This document shows, piece by piece, positions 34,414 to 45,150 of a stretch of DNA of 64,000 bases. The stretch is from Byssothecium circinans (lineage: Eukaryota; Ascomycota; Dothideomycetes; Pleosporales; Massarinaceae), in assembly GCA_010015675.1 (NCBI GenBank), contig ML976986.1, positions 767,981-831,980 on the forward strand. The letters are read 5' to 3'. A model generated the notes under the pieces. That model saw nothing but the letters and a program-made list of their open reading frames with translations, searched no databases and was not told the origin of the DNA. A program made the translations under genes and the position numbers. Positions within the stretch are counted from its first letter, which is position 1. Every line of letters begins with the position of its first letter.

Positions 34414-36009
34414 TCAAAGGCCCAGCTTTGACCCAATACCCCGCAACCCCGCTCCAATGCCTGAAGCAAGCCCTTCGCCATAACTACCGTGCGAAGAAAT
34501 CTGCTCCTTGAAGGTCTTATCGGGTCGAATCTCCCAGCCGGCGGCCAGCATGTTCAGACGCGTCAGCCGAAGCCGCAGGGTATGATCATACTTCTCCGCC
34601 ATGGCTAGAGCGTCAGCGTGGACTTGGTATCGCGGGTTCGTCGTGGGTGAAATGAGGAGTCGGTCGACGAGATCAATTCGCGCATCAAGAGTGCCGTCAT
34701 TGATCATGACCTCGAGCTCATCTTCGATAGTTGCGTAGTCACCCGTAAGCTGGAATTTGGAGGCCATTTCGTCGAGCGTTACGCAGCTGAAGGGGATGAA
34801 GTACTGTACAATGCTCTTCGTTCTAATGCGTCCGTAGATGGTGCCAAGAACTTTTGAAAGGTATACGTCAAGAAGGTAGTCGTTGCGGTAGCTTTCGAGC
34901 ACCTCGAGACAGGCGCTGTACTTGGAGCTGCAAAAGAGGTTGATGGCGCGCCGAATGTGCGGCTCCAGCTCGAGGAAATTGCGGAAATCATTGTTGTTTA
35001 GAACCAACTCTTGAAGCTCGCCACGGTCCATTGATGCAAGCGCACACAGACCGCCATATACGGCTACATCGTTGCCCGATAGGACCTCACGCTGCCATTT
35101 GATTCCCGCCGCCGGCTCTGCGGTTAGAAATGCAGGAGACGTGTTGATGAAGCTCGATGCCGCATCGCGGAGGTTTCCGAGGCACATGTGAGCTAGACCA
35201 GAGCAGGTAGAGATCAAGGGATCCAGTTTGGTCTTCTCCTCGCCCTTGACCTGAGCGCTGTCGACCTTGGCGAGGTTCGATTGTACGGTCATCCATGTCT
35301 TTTGGGCGATGGAGACGAATACGAGGCGGAGGGTCATGTCGGCGAGATGCTTGGTCGAGGTGCAGTGTTCGCGCATGCGCAAGTAGGCCTTGTGGGCATT
35401 GCTCCAGTCGCCGCGGGCGTAGAAGTGGTGGCCCAAGTCTTCGTTGCCCATCTACGTATTATTAGCATGTACATTTGCTTGAGAAGTCCTCATGACGCAC
35501 CCGTATGCTCTCCTTAATAAGATTGTTTTTGTACGACTTCAATTCGTGCTCCAGCTTGTCCGTCTCGCTATTCAACTGCTTGGTCTTTGTGTCCACCCAC
35601 GCCGTATCTACTATTGCCAGCGGGTCTTCTGGTGCAATCTCCGAAAAATCGGTGGCGAGATTCGCGTATAGTTCGGGATTGTCGCCCTGCTTTGCCTCTG
35701 TGATAGCCATGCGGAATGCGTCCACGGCGAGGTACGGGGAGTGGGAGCCGATGTGGCGTAGGCGGTCGAGCCGGGTGTGTCCTAAATACTGTCAGTGCCT
35801 CTCCTCTACCGCCTTGGAAAGGAGCTGCAAGGTAGCGAGCGTACCATCGTAATTGGAGATGTATGATTCGAGATCGAACTTTGGAGGATCTAGGAAGTCA
35901 GCCAGCTTCGGAAATCGTGCTTGGAAACAGTAACCTCACCTTTGACGACAATGTTGCCCTCTGCCCGCTGCCTTTTGAAGAAGGGCGACTCTGCTGCGTC
36001 CGAGGCCAT
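34414..36009 (-). CDS. CSN1: COP9 signalosome subunit 1, 477 aa
   Basis: Four exons (36009-35940, 35889-35845, 35781-35501, 35451-34414) with introns of 50, 63 and 49 bp give 478 codons. CSN1 is a PCI-domain subunit of the COP9 signalosome, which removes Nedd8 from cullins in the nucleus. The N-terminus is short. A helical-repeat (RPN7) region follows (DAFRMAITEAKQGDNPELYA, GNEDLGHHFYARGDW), then FLELEPHIRRAINLFCSSKY and the PCI segment (GRIRTKSIVQYFIPFSCVTL). The latter two distinguish CSN1 from its paralogue Rpn7. The initiator MASDAAESPFF has a good context (ACCATGG). The length is in the family range. Confidence 0.92.
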
Positions 36010-36254
36010 GGTGGTGTGGTAATTGTGTCGTGTGTTGTGAAAGTGAGCTCCGAGCTTGAAGTTCGTTGATGCCTACTACCCACTTACTATTGACCGCGGG
36101 GGCGTAGCGGGCTGATGACTAAGCACAACATCCCTAGATCCGTCAGATTGGTCTCTTCGAATGTTTTCTTTTACTTCACTGCCTGCAGTATTTACCATTT
36201 GTATCACCACTCGCATATTCCTAGTGAAACACCGCCTAAACATAATCCCTATGC

Positions 36255-36830
36255 TTATCTGCCGGGAACAGATTCACAGCTACCTTTGAAGTCCATGGAG
36301 TCTGAAAGGCATGAGCAATGTGCCTCATCGCCAGCAGAGATCAGCTGCGTGAGTAATGGCAGGACTCTCTGTATCGCCGAAAAGCGACCAGATGGAAAGA
36401 GCCCGGACATGTGGATATTATCGAACGCACAGATCGAGACCGCATCGATGAGTGTTTCTCGGATAGCAGCTGTATAGCGCGTCTTCTGATTCTTCTCAGG
36501 AGACTTCCTCCTAACACGGCCGATTTTCCCAAGGGAATGATTGGCGAAGACCAAGCGATATACCTCGCTACCAGGTCGGCATTCGACAAAAGCACACGGC
36601 AAAACGACAGTACGCTTATAGTCATAGACCTCCTCTCCCATGTCCATCATCCCCACTTGGAAGCTACGTTCTCCGGCTTTATCCATATACAACCGGCTCG
36701 CATGCTTGCCGATTATCGAACCAAATGGGGCGGTGGACGTACGAAACCAGATATCCAAATGGCGTTCAAGATAATCCGCCATCTCAGTCGGGAGGATACG
36801 CAAGATGTCAGCAGTTCTCACACTCGTCAA
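36255..36830 (-). pseudogene. Dispersed TAPF-core family, copy 3 (partial)
   Basis: The open frame of 191 codons has no ATG at its 5' end (it begins at a TTG; the first Met is internal, at MADYL). It contains DYLERHLDIWFRTSTAPFGS then IIG, aligned with the cores of copies 1 and 2. The downstream blocks EVYRLVFAN and ETLIDAVSICAF are aligned with VPYRLIVG and GLVDAVSSMAY of copy 1. The N-terminal half seen in copy 2 is missing, so this is a 5'-truncated relic. It sits 245 bp from the CSN1 start and 14 bp from the DUF2828 relic, inside an otherwise conserved block. Function unknown. Confidence 0.5.
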
Positions 36831-36843
36831 TCTAATTTGGACG

Positions 36844-37190
36844 GGTGTGGACGACCAGCTACGAGCGCATCAAGGATAATTACTCTGCCGCCGGTTATCA
36901 GATTCCGCAGCTCGTGTTTTGGAACTTGGCTGCCGACAGCACGAGCAAGCCTGTTACGATGCGAGACTTGAACACTGTGCTTGTGTCGGGGTACTCTCAA
37001 GGCATGCTGAAGGTGTTCCTCGATGGTGGTGGGTTTTGAGGATGAAGGCGAGGAGGAAGTTTTGGAAGAGGTGGGCGAGGGTGGGGACGGTATGGTACAG
37101 GTAAAGACCAGGGAGAAGATCGATCCGATGATGGTTGTGAGGAAGGCGGTATTGCATAAGGCCTACAGTATGCTGGAGGTTTTTGACTAG
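36844..37190 (+). pseudogene. 3' relic of a DUF2828 gene, frameshifted
   Basis: The first frame reads WTTSYERIKDNYSAAGYQIP, then QLVFWNLA and LVSGYSQGMLKVFLDGGGF. This is the C-terminal signature of DUF2828 proteins (fungi and plants, function unknown; the first part resembles TROVE-type folds). At the T run 37034-37037 an extra T ends that frame. The next frame continues with FEDEGEEEVLEEVGEG and ends in VRKAVLHKAYSMLEVFD, the usual acidic stretch and C-terminus. Only the last 110 or so residues remain of a protein usually several times longer. The break coincides with the edge of family copy 3. Confidence 0.75.
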
Positions 37191-37998
37191 GTCGGATAGG
37201 GGCCACGGCATGATGTATGTGTTTTGTGAGGATTGTGCAGTCAATCTATTGGCGCTGGTAAAAAAATTCTCTATCGAAGGAGCGGTGATGTGTTCCTCTG
37301 ATATCCGGTCAGGATAGAGGTCACTAATGAATTCACAAACAAGAGATGGAAACAACTCTTACCTTCGGCATACATATAGTAACAGCTTAGAATCGATCGA
37401 CACGACTCTTTTCTCCTCCATTTTCTAGCAGAAAGCAAGACCTATCGTGAAGTACGGTACCAATAACAAAGATCAATATCAGTCTCAAGACTTTGCCGAT
37501 TCAAGGTAGATTACTACCACACAATATCTAAAATGCACCGCACCAACCTAGACTCGATCTCACCCCGAAATTCTCTCTGCGGTGTACACCATCTCCAGCA
37601 TCCCCAGTAGTTCTTCACAACAATACATACTCAACAATCGCTACCGACGTACAACTCCAGCCCGTAAGATCTCTTCCACCCACATTACTTAAATACAACC
37701 CCAAGCCCGCCTTCCCAGCCCGGCATTGTCCCAGCCAAGCTAGTCTCCATACCCCAACTCCCCTTAATATCCATACTACTAACAATGTCACGAATAGCGC
37801 GTCCACTCGCTTATGACACAATCGAAAGCATAACCGACATTCGTTTTGTCATATTTATACCCCCTGCTCGAAAAGAAGTGGGAATCCAACCTGTGGCAAA
37901 GGGTGCTTAGATTTGACACATAGTTGTCGACGTGAGGGTCCATCGTCGGCGGGAATGAAAACAAGGTAAAAAGAGAAGAAAAGAAGGACCTCGTGTTC
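37191..37998. other. Intergenic, no gene seen
   Basis: About 800 bp follow the DUF2828 relic. Short frames only. No repeats recognised. Confidence 0.4.
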
Positions 37999-38837
37999 CT
38001 AGCTTTTTAGTTTCGCTAGTCTAGCCTGGACTTTTTGGTCGAAACAGGCGTCGATGTTGTCCCAGTTGAGGGGGGAGCGGTACGTGCACAAGGCACTAAA
38101 TGTTGAGAGGGTTTTGAGTTAGCACATGCTATTCTGTGCTTTCCCGTGATGGTGCCTGATGTTTGTGTTCTGAAATTCCGATGCTTTGTATGGGGAAGAG
38201 AGATATCTTACCTTGCCCCTTCATCCTCTCGCCATCTCTATCCCACCTTTGACTTACCGCGTTTCAAGAGCAAGCAGCCCCCTCCCTCCCTCTCTTCCCC
38301 AAGACCAAACAAGAAGCAGACAGAAAGCGAAAAGGAAGAAAAGGAAAAGTCTTCAACTTACAACACCAAAACCCCCAACACCCAAACAATCGCCAGGACG
38401 CAGAACAACGTCGCGCAGCTTAACCCCCGCTTGATCCAACGCCAGAAGAAATCAATGACATCGTCGTCGCTGCGACCGACTTTGGCTTGCAGCTTGCGGA
38501 GTTCGTTGGCAAGGAGGACGTTGGTGGCAGAGGGCTCGCGAGGTCTGGAGCGGGAGCGGGAGCGGTGGCTGGATGATGCAGGTGGGTATATGCCTATGGT
38601 GGTCCGTGGACTGGGTTCGAGGTCGTCGAAGTGCACGGAACGACGACGTGTGGATCGAAGAGCCTGGGGGTTGTAGTGGATTTCGTCGTACGTTGGCGCT
38701 TTGGATTTGAAGAACATTTTAGAAGGATTGGGATTGTGAGGATGCGAAGTGTGAGACTGGGAAGAAGTAGGGGTGTGAACTATAAGGCGGTCCTTTGTCC
38801 GAGGTAGGTAAGACGGTTTGTCGAGATAGTAGTCCAT
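37999..38837 (-). CDS. Single-pass membrane protein, 190 aa, unrecognised
   Basis: Exon 1 (38837-38362) and exon 2 (38095-37999) are joined by a 266-bp intron (GTAAGT...CATTTAG), giving 191 codons. The N-terminus is disordered and Ser/Pro-rich. Residues about 40-110 hold an Arg/Ser-rich segment (STRRRSVHFDDLEPSPRTT, then SRSRSRPRE). A short amphipathic helix (LLANELRKLQAKVG) precedes a transmembrane span (CATLFCVLAIVWVLGVLVF). The luminal or exterior tail encoded by exon 2 is RSPLNWDNIDACFDQKVQAR. The in-phase splice and protein-like second exon support the model. ATG at 38717 (MFFKSKAPTYDE) is an alternative start. No family is recognised. Confidence 0.65.
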
Positions 38838-39123
38838 CTCGCGTCGTCTTTGTCGTTTCCATTTCCGTCACTTCATGTCGCTCAAACCCTTACGCTGACT
38901 ACTTCCAACAAAGCCGATATCACTCGCGCACTATCTCGAAACTAGAAATAACAAACCCATCAGACCCTGATCGTTTGAATCACACATAGACTTCGGGATC
39001 ACAGTCGTGGAATTCTCACCGAGCCGCAACTTGTCGTGCATGCTCATTTTGCATCTTAATCTATACCTCTACCTTTCTATCGTAAGCGTGCATCACACTC
39101 CGAAAATCTAAGCCATCAACACA

Positions 39124-40256
39124 TCATCCCAGTAAATCCCCCAGCGCATCCACATACGCCGTAGGAACCGTCTTCGCACCCTCGGCAAGAAACTCCTCCT
39201 TTTTAGTCACACCCGTCAAGACAGCCAACGTACCACCAAGCTTGCCATCGATCCCAAACTGAATATCCGTGTTCAACCTATCACCAATCATACACGTGCG
39301 ACTCCGATCAAACTGGAATTTCCCCTCAATAGCATCCATCATCGCCTGACTCGGTTTGCCGAAACTCGTCGGCTCTCCCTTACCCACCGCCTTGACCAGC
39401 GCCGCACTGCTTGAACCAGCGCCAGGGAAGAAGCTGTGCGCCATTGGCAACGTGCTGTCGATGTTCGTCGCCAAGTGGATAGCGCCGCGCTGTATGTATT
39501 GAAATGCAATGGCCGTCTTGAGGTAGTTCATGTGGAAGTCGAGACCGCTGAGCACGATACCGACGTCTGGGTCGAGGAGTTTGCCGTTCGCAATGTTTTC
39601 AAAGTCGGTCGCGGGGTCGATGTCTCGACGGAGGGACGGGTCGGTACCCCCGATATATGGTACGCCTTCGGAGGCGAGTTCTTGCTCTATGCCGCTTTCG
39701 CCGAGGACGAAGACTTTGTTCTTTGGGGCGGGGAGTTTGAGGATGCGGGCGATGTAGACGGCGGCGCTGTAGGAGGAGCCGAAGACTTCATCCTAGCAAC
39801 AATTAGCGGGCGGAAGAGGTTGCGGATGTTGAGGGGAATTGCGTACCACTTTGGCGGGTATGCCTAGCTTGTCGAATTTCTTCTTATAGTCTGCGCGCGA
39901 CTTTGTGCTGTTGTTGGTCACGAAGACGAGTTGTTTTCCTTGGCTTCGCAGCATTTCTAGGGTTTGGGGGACTTTGTCGAACATGTGGTCGCCGGACCAG
40001 AGGACGCCTATCCTTCTTCACAATCAGTGAGGCCGCATCTTGAGATTCCTTCCAGGCTGATGGGTGCTCCATTGGTGCTTCCTATCGCTTTCCTCGGAGA
40101 AACTGTATCACGCACCATCACAGTCGAAGAGGAAGACCTTGAAGGGATGTTAATAAAGAGGTGACTGTGGTGAAAGTGCAGCCCACTCACATCAAATCTT
40201 GAGAGGAACTCATCGATGCCAGCTTTGTCGCCGGTCAGATACTTTGATTGGGGCAT
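39124..40256 (-). CDS. PHO13: PHO13-type HAD phosphatase, 305 aa
   Basis: Four exons (40256-40191, 40137-40116, 40007-39847, 39792-39124) with introns of 53, 108 and 54 bp sum to 306 codons. This HAD-family enzyme, known as 4-nitrophenylphosphatase and acting as a phosphoglycolate or metabolite-repair phosphatase, carries the nucleophile motif FLFDCDGVLW (Asp27, Asp29), motif II FVTNNSTKSR, and the metal-binding motif MIGDRLNTDIQFG. The cap segment is of the C2 type (LDFHMNYLKTAIAFQYIQRG). The tiny 22-nt second exon encodes the catalytic Asp residues and is required for the motif. Cytosolic, no targeting signal seen. Confidence 0.93.
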
Positions 40257-40455
40257 GCTCGAATACACTAGGCACTTAGTGATTAGGGGCACAATAAGAT
40301 GCTGAGAGGGTCACAGTAAGAAGAAGCTTGCGACCGGAAAAGTGTTGGCGGGGCGGTTTGGTGGCGTCTTGGCTATGTACGAGTATCTCCCTTATCTCCG
40401 TCTCTTTCCCCTATCTACACGTGAAGCTCTAGCAAGGTTACAGCTTTGCAACGAG

Positions 40456-42109
40456 TCAATCGACCACAATCTTCTTCTCAAGCTCGTCAAAGTTCTCGAA
40501 GAAGCTATCAAACAGATTGATGGCATGCTCGACATCATGAGCACCGCCCGTCTCTCTAATAGAATGCATGCTAAGTTGAGGGTTACCCAGATCAAGCGTG
40601 CGAGCACCCATCTTTGCTGAAAGCATCGGTCCAATGGTGCTACCACAGGACGAATCATTCCGAACAACAAATAGCTGGAGTGGTACGCCTTGCTTGACAG
40701 AAGAGGGACTTGAGGAAGCAGTCTTTGCTCGCCGGGCAGCCTCTTGTAGCAGTACTATCCCGGGAGAGTTTGTAGCGTACCTCGCATTCGCATTAACCTT
40801 GATCACCGTTCCTTTATTCATCTCTGGTCGGTGTTGGGCCTCATATTTGGCAGGGTAATTGGGGTGTACAGAATGAGCCATATCGGCAGAGATGAGGAAC
40901 GAGGTGGAGAGTGTCTGCTCGAAAGCCGTTGCGGTATCGGCGTCTAATTTATCATAAGACTTGTCGGAGTGGTTGGGTTCCGACGTTGGTAGCACGGAGA
41001 GACGGCGAATGACTGCTGGTAGAAGATTTGAATCTGCGCCCTGAGCCGTCTTACTTCCAATCTCTTCGTGGTCGAACAAAGCAATAAGCCGGATGGTGGA
41101 GTCTTTGTCCAACGATGATGGGGATGCCAGACTCTTGATCAGACCTTCCACACTGCAGTATGACATCATCAGATTGTCCAGCCGCGCGGAGAAGATGAGT
41201 TCGTTGTTCAGTCCGCCGATGACTGACTTCTGGGTGTCGTAGAGCACAATCTCAAAGTCGAGAATATCATTGGCCTCCACACCGGCCTCCTCAGCAATAA
41301 TCTCGACAAGGTATGAGTGATGGCGCTGCGAGGGGGTTGCGAGGGGTTCGAAAGGATCATTCGTGTTTTCCTCCTCCTTCGCCTCTTCAGACTTGCCCTG
41401 CCTGTTCAATTCCGCCGCGACGAGGCCGGCGATAGGAAATAGCTGCGTCTCATTGTTGAATTGAAAGTTCTCTTGGCGGTCAAGATGGATGGCGAGGGTT
41501 GGTATTCTCAGGATGGGTCGCTCCACCTTGACTAGACGCTGCTCAATGCTGCCCTGCTTAGTCTTGACCATGGCACGTCCTGCGATAGACAGGTCCCGGT
41601 CGAACCAGGTGTGCCAAAGACCACCTCCGTATGTCTCGCAGGCGACTTGGAGAAAACCATCGCTCTGGCGCTTTGATGTGGGCTTGAGGCGGAGGCATGG
41701 CGAGTCGGTGTGGGCTCCGATCATACCAATTGGGTTGCCGGCCTTCCACTTCTTGCCGATGGCGAAGGCGACGATGGTGGAAGCATTTCGGGTGAGGTAG
41801 TATTTGCCGCCGGGTTGGAGGGTGGATGCCCAAGAGTCTCGTTCCTGCAGCAGTGAGCTTCTGTGAAGACTGAAGTACAGACTCGCTTCTGTCAACGGCT
41901 ATTGTGAGACAGCATGACGGACCTTAATCTGCTTGAAGCCGGCCTTCTCGAGCCGCTCTTTGGATGATTTCACGGCATGAAAGGCTGCTACAGTCAGTAT
42001 GGAATTTAATACCATATAGGATGTTTTATAGAGAGGACGCACGCGTAGGTGAGGCGTTGACGAAGGACAGAAAGTCCTCGGCGGCTTTGAGAGACGGTTT
42101 GGTTGCCAT
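40456..42109 (-). CDS. APE4: Aspartyl aminopeptidase, M18 family, 506 aa
   Basis: Three exons (42109-42043, 41987-41923, 41844-40456) with introns of 55 and 78 bp give 507 codons. M18 metallopeptidases cleave N-terminal acidic residues. The N-terminus FLSFVNASPTPAFHAV is typical. Metal ligands lie in GAHTDSPCLRL, FDHEEIGS and ADMAHSVHPNYP, and the C-terminal signature RNDSSCGSTIGPMLSAKMG is intact. The second intron replaces a misleading open stretch before ERDSWASTLQPGGKYY. The length fits the DNPEP/Ape4 group rather than vacuolar Ape1, as no propeptide is present. It lies 199 bp upstream of PHO13 on the same strand and is divergent from CDH1. Confidence 0.93.
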
Positions 42110-43101
42110 TGTCCTCACGATGACAGGCGCAGCGATGATAGCACAGTGGAGAGGCTTTCGGTGCAGCAGTGTAGCTCCAAAGAGGGCCACTGCGGGCATA
42201 GGATACAACAATGGGTCGGACGATAGGACGATAGGACGAGAGGTCTGGAGAAGGGCCGCGCGCCGTGCAGTCGTGTGGGGGAGAGAGCCTAGAGTCTAGA
42301 GAGAGGCAGGTGCAGGGGCACGGCCGGCCGATGCATGGCAGCCGCGACCGGGGTAGCGCGCCGGGCGATGATTGGCCGCCAGCACGTGGAACGCGTTGAC
42401 AGGAACATCAAAACAGCGACAAGCAAAACATGACGAGACGACGTGTGGTTCCAAGCTCTGCACCGCTGTGACCTCCCTCTCCCTCGCACATTGCACACTG
42501 CACACTGCACACTGCACATTGCTCACTTATTCACTTGGTCTTGCCGTGCGACGCCCAGCTCGAGCACTCCCTGCGTGTGTCGTTGACCGTTGACTTTGAC
42601 CGCCGCCGTTCCTTGCCTGTCTTGATCGCCCGCCCGTCTAGTGGTAGTGCGGCTCCCCAGCAGCAACAGAGCGCTGTGACCTCCAAAACAACCGCAACCA
42701 TCTTGTCACGACCCGCGCCCCGCCACTCCAAACCGCACAAACACACCACCACGGCGATGCGCATCGCGCAATAGTCAAGAGCTGGAACTACAGGAACTCT
42801 GCGCCCTCCCAAAAGCGCGCCGTGAGGGAGCGGAGGTGACGCCGACCTAGGGGCTCTCACGACGACCGCAATCACCTTCACTTCGACTTTCCTGCCTTTA
42901 CCTGTCGCGCACACTCGACTTCACCGCCGTCTTCGGAGCGCCTGCCGTGCTATTGTCTCTCACCTCCACCTTCACCTGCGATCTCTCCTAGAGTCATATA
43001 AATACCCCGCCCCCCGCCGCCTCGCTCTCTTACCTCCAACCTCTCCAATCCATACGACTTCGCAAAGCGCAATCCGAATTGCACCTTTGCAAGTCTCCAC
43101 G
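42110..43101. promoter_or_regulatory. Divergent promoter region, APE4 / CDH1
   Basis: About 990 bp lie between the two start codons, GC-rich towards CDH1, with CA-rich and CTCC-rich leader sequence from about 42850. It must contain both promoters and the CDH1 5' UTR. It holds a short GCACACT repeat (listed separately). No gene is supported; the 127-codon frame on the minus strand near 42531-42914 is low-complexity. Confidence 0.5.
42489..42526. repeat. Short tandem repeat, unit GCACACT
   Basis: Five 7-bp units, three of them exact GCACACT and two GCACATT variants, lie in the divergent promoter. Confidence 0.8.
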
Positions 43102-45061
43102 ATGGCTACCGACGATACCCAAGCAAACATGGCCTCTATCGAGCGCGCTGCCGAGGAGACCTCCACGCCCACCCTCATCTCACCGCCCGAGTCCAAGACG
43201 CCGCCCACGGCAACACACAAGCGCAATCAGACTGACTTCGCCCAAGACCGAAGCTCAGAGCCCGTAGACCCGTCGGCTTTGAGCAAGGCGCTGGAGCAGT
43301 TTGAGCAGGCGGGCCGTACGCGCGAGCGCCCCGTGGCCAGCCCGAGCCGCAAGCGCCAGCGTATCTATGGCGACAGGTGAGTTGCCGCGCCTCAATCAAC
43401 ATCGAACAAGTCAATTGACCATAGTACAGGTTCATTCCGAATCGTGCCGGTCAGGATCTGCAGGCGAGCTTCTCTCTTCTCCAAGATGAAGGCTCCCCCG
43501 CTACTCCGTCGCGCAGCGCAAAGCGCACCCCGCACAACGAGCTGCACTTCCAGAAGAGTGAGTGCCAATGCAACCATCTGCAAGGGCTGATGCTAACATC
43601 GTCTAGCTGAGGAGGCCAACCGTACTTACTCCGAACTCCTGCGCCAAGAGCTGTTCGAGGGAACCGTCCCCCAGGCCATGCCCATGAGCCTGTCTCCGAC
43701 GGAGAGTGCTATGATGCGTACCTCAGGTCGCTCCCACACTCCCCCGACTCGCATGGCGGCTTCGTTGCCAGCCCCTAACCTGACTCCGTCTACCCCGCAC
43801 AAGAACTTGTTCAACTACTCGGGCCAGCCAACCCCCTCGCGCACCCCCTCGAGCAGGAACGGCATCAACCTCAATGCCCAGTCCGACTTGTACAGCTTGT
43901 CGCCCATCAAGTTCAGCAGCCAGCGCATGTTGCTGAGCCCGCAGCGAACCCCGCGTGCCGTCTCCAAGGTTCCTTACAAGGTCCTCGATGCACCTGATCT
44001 GGCTGACGACTTCTACCTCAATCTGGTCGATTGGGGCAGCCAGAACATTCTCGGCGTAGGCCTGGGATCGTGTGTGTACATGTGGAACTCGTCTAGCGGC
44101 CGTGTGACGAAGCTCTGCGAGTTGAATGATGACTTGGTCACGAGCGTGAGCTGGATCCAGCGTGTAAGTGCTCCAGGAAATGTGAAATTTGCTCATCTAA
44201 CCTTCTCAGGGCTCCCATCTCGCCATCGGTACAAACCGTGGCTTTGTCCAGATCTGGGATGCTACCACTCAGCGTCGCCTTCGAACCATGACTGGTCACT
44301 CAGCCCGTGTCGGTGCGCTTGCTTGGAACGAGCACATTCTCACCTCAGGTTCGCGAGACCGCTCCATCTATCATCGCGACGTCCGTCAGCCCGAGCAGTG
44401 GCTCCGCAAGCTTGTCGGACACAAGCAAGAGGTCTGTGGCCTGAAGTGGAACACGGACGACATGCAACTCGCGTCCGGCGGAAACGACAACAAGCTCATG
44501 GTGTGGGACAAGCTCAACGCCGAGCCGACCTACAAGTTCAGCGAGCACCAAGCCGCCGTCAAGGCCATTGCTTGGAGCCCTCACCAGCGCGGACTCCTTG
44601 CTAGCGGTGGTGGTACTGCGGATCGCACCATCAAGTTCTGGAACACTCTTGTCTCTTCGAGTGGTCCATCGGCCGACTCCCTTGCTGCCGCTTCATCTGC
44701 CGCCGCTGCTTCCGGCCCGGGCGACCATGAACCTTCACCGAATGCCCCGGCTAACCTCATCAAGAGCCTGGACACCGGTAGTCAGGTCTGCAATCTGGCT
44801 TGGTCCAAGAACAGCAACGAGATCGTATCGACGCACGGATACAGCCAGAACCAGATCATCGTCTGGAAGTATCCCAACATGCAACAAGTCGTCTCCCTCA
44901 CCGGTCACACATACCGAGTCCTCTACCTCGCTATGAGCCCGGACGGTCAGATCATCGTGACTGGCGCCGGCGATGAGACTCTCCGCTTCTGGAACTGCTT
45001 CAAGAAGAAGGAGAAGACTGGCGCCATCAACACCATGGACAAGTGGGGTGTCATTCGTTGA
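43102..45061 (+). CDS. CDH1: CDH1 / fizzy-related APC/C activator, 603 aa
   Basis: Four exons (43102-43376, 43430-43557, 43607-44163, 44210-45061) with introns of 53, 49 and 46 bp sum to 604 codons. CDH1 is the WD40 co-activator that brings substrates to the anaphase-promoting complex in late mitosis and G1. The N-terminal regulatory half has the C-box DRFIPNR (about residues 91-97, made by the first splice) and several SP/TP sites for CDK. RTPRAVSKVPYKVLDAPDL and DDFYLNLVDW mark the Cdh1 rather than the Cdc20 branch. Seven WD blades follow, and the protein ends in the Ile-Arg tail that docks on the APC/C. A low-complexity Ala/Ser insert (about residues 465-495) interrupts one blade loop. Confidence 0.95.
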
Positions 45062-45150
45062 CACTCTCGCTCATGGACAAAAAGTGTCATTTATTGACGC
45101 CCACGGTCTTGGACAAGTGGTGTCTTCTATTGACACCCACGGTTTTGGAC
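45036..45150. repeat. About 37-bp tandem repeat crossing the CDH1 stop codon
   Basis: Three units start with TGGACAA at 45036, 45074 and 45110, with a fourth beginning TGGAC at 45146 (spacings 38, 36 and 36). Each carries a GTGTCAT/C...TTGACRC block. The first unit encodes the last residues of CDH1 and its TGA; the others lie in the 3' UTR. Confidence 0.85.

Noticed and set aside
41845..41895. Apparent start MTEASLYFSLHRSS of the aminopeptidase
   Set aside because: It is intron sequence; the true N-terminus FLSFVNASPTP is encoded by two upstream exons.
42531..42914. 127-codon minus-strand frame in the APE4/CDH1 promoter
   Set aside because: Val/Arg/Cys-rich, overlaps repeats and a GC-rich leader; no protein pattern.
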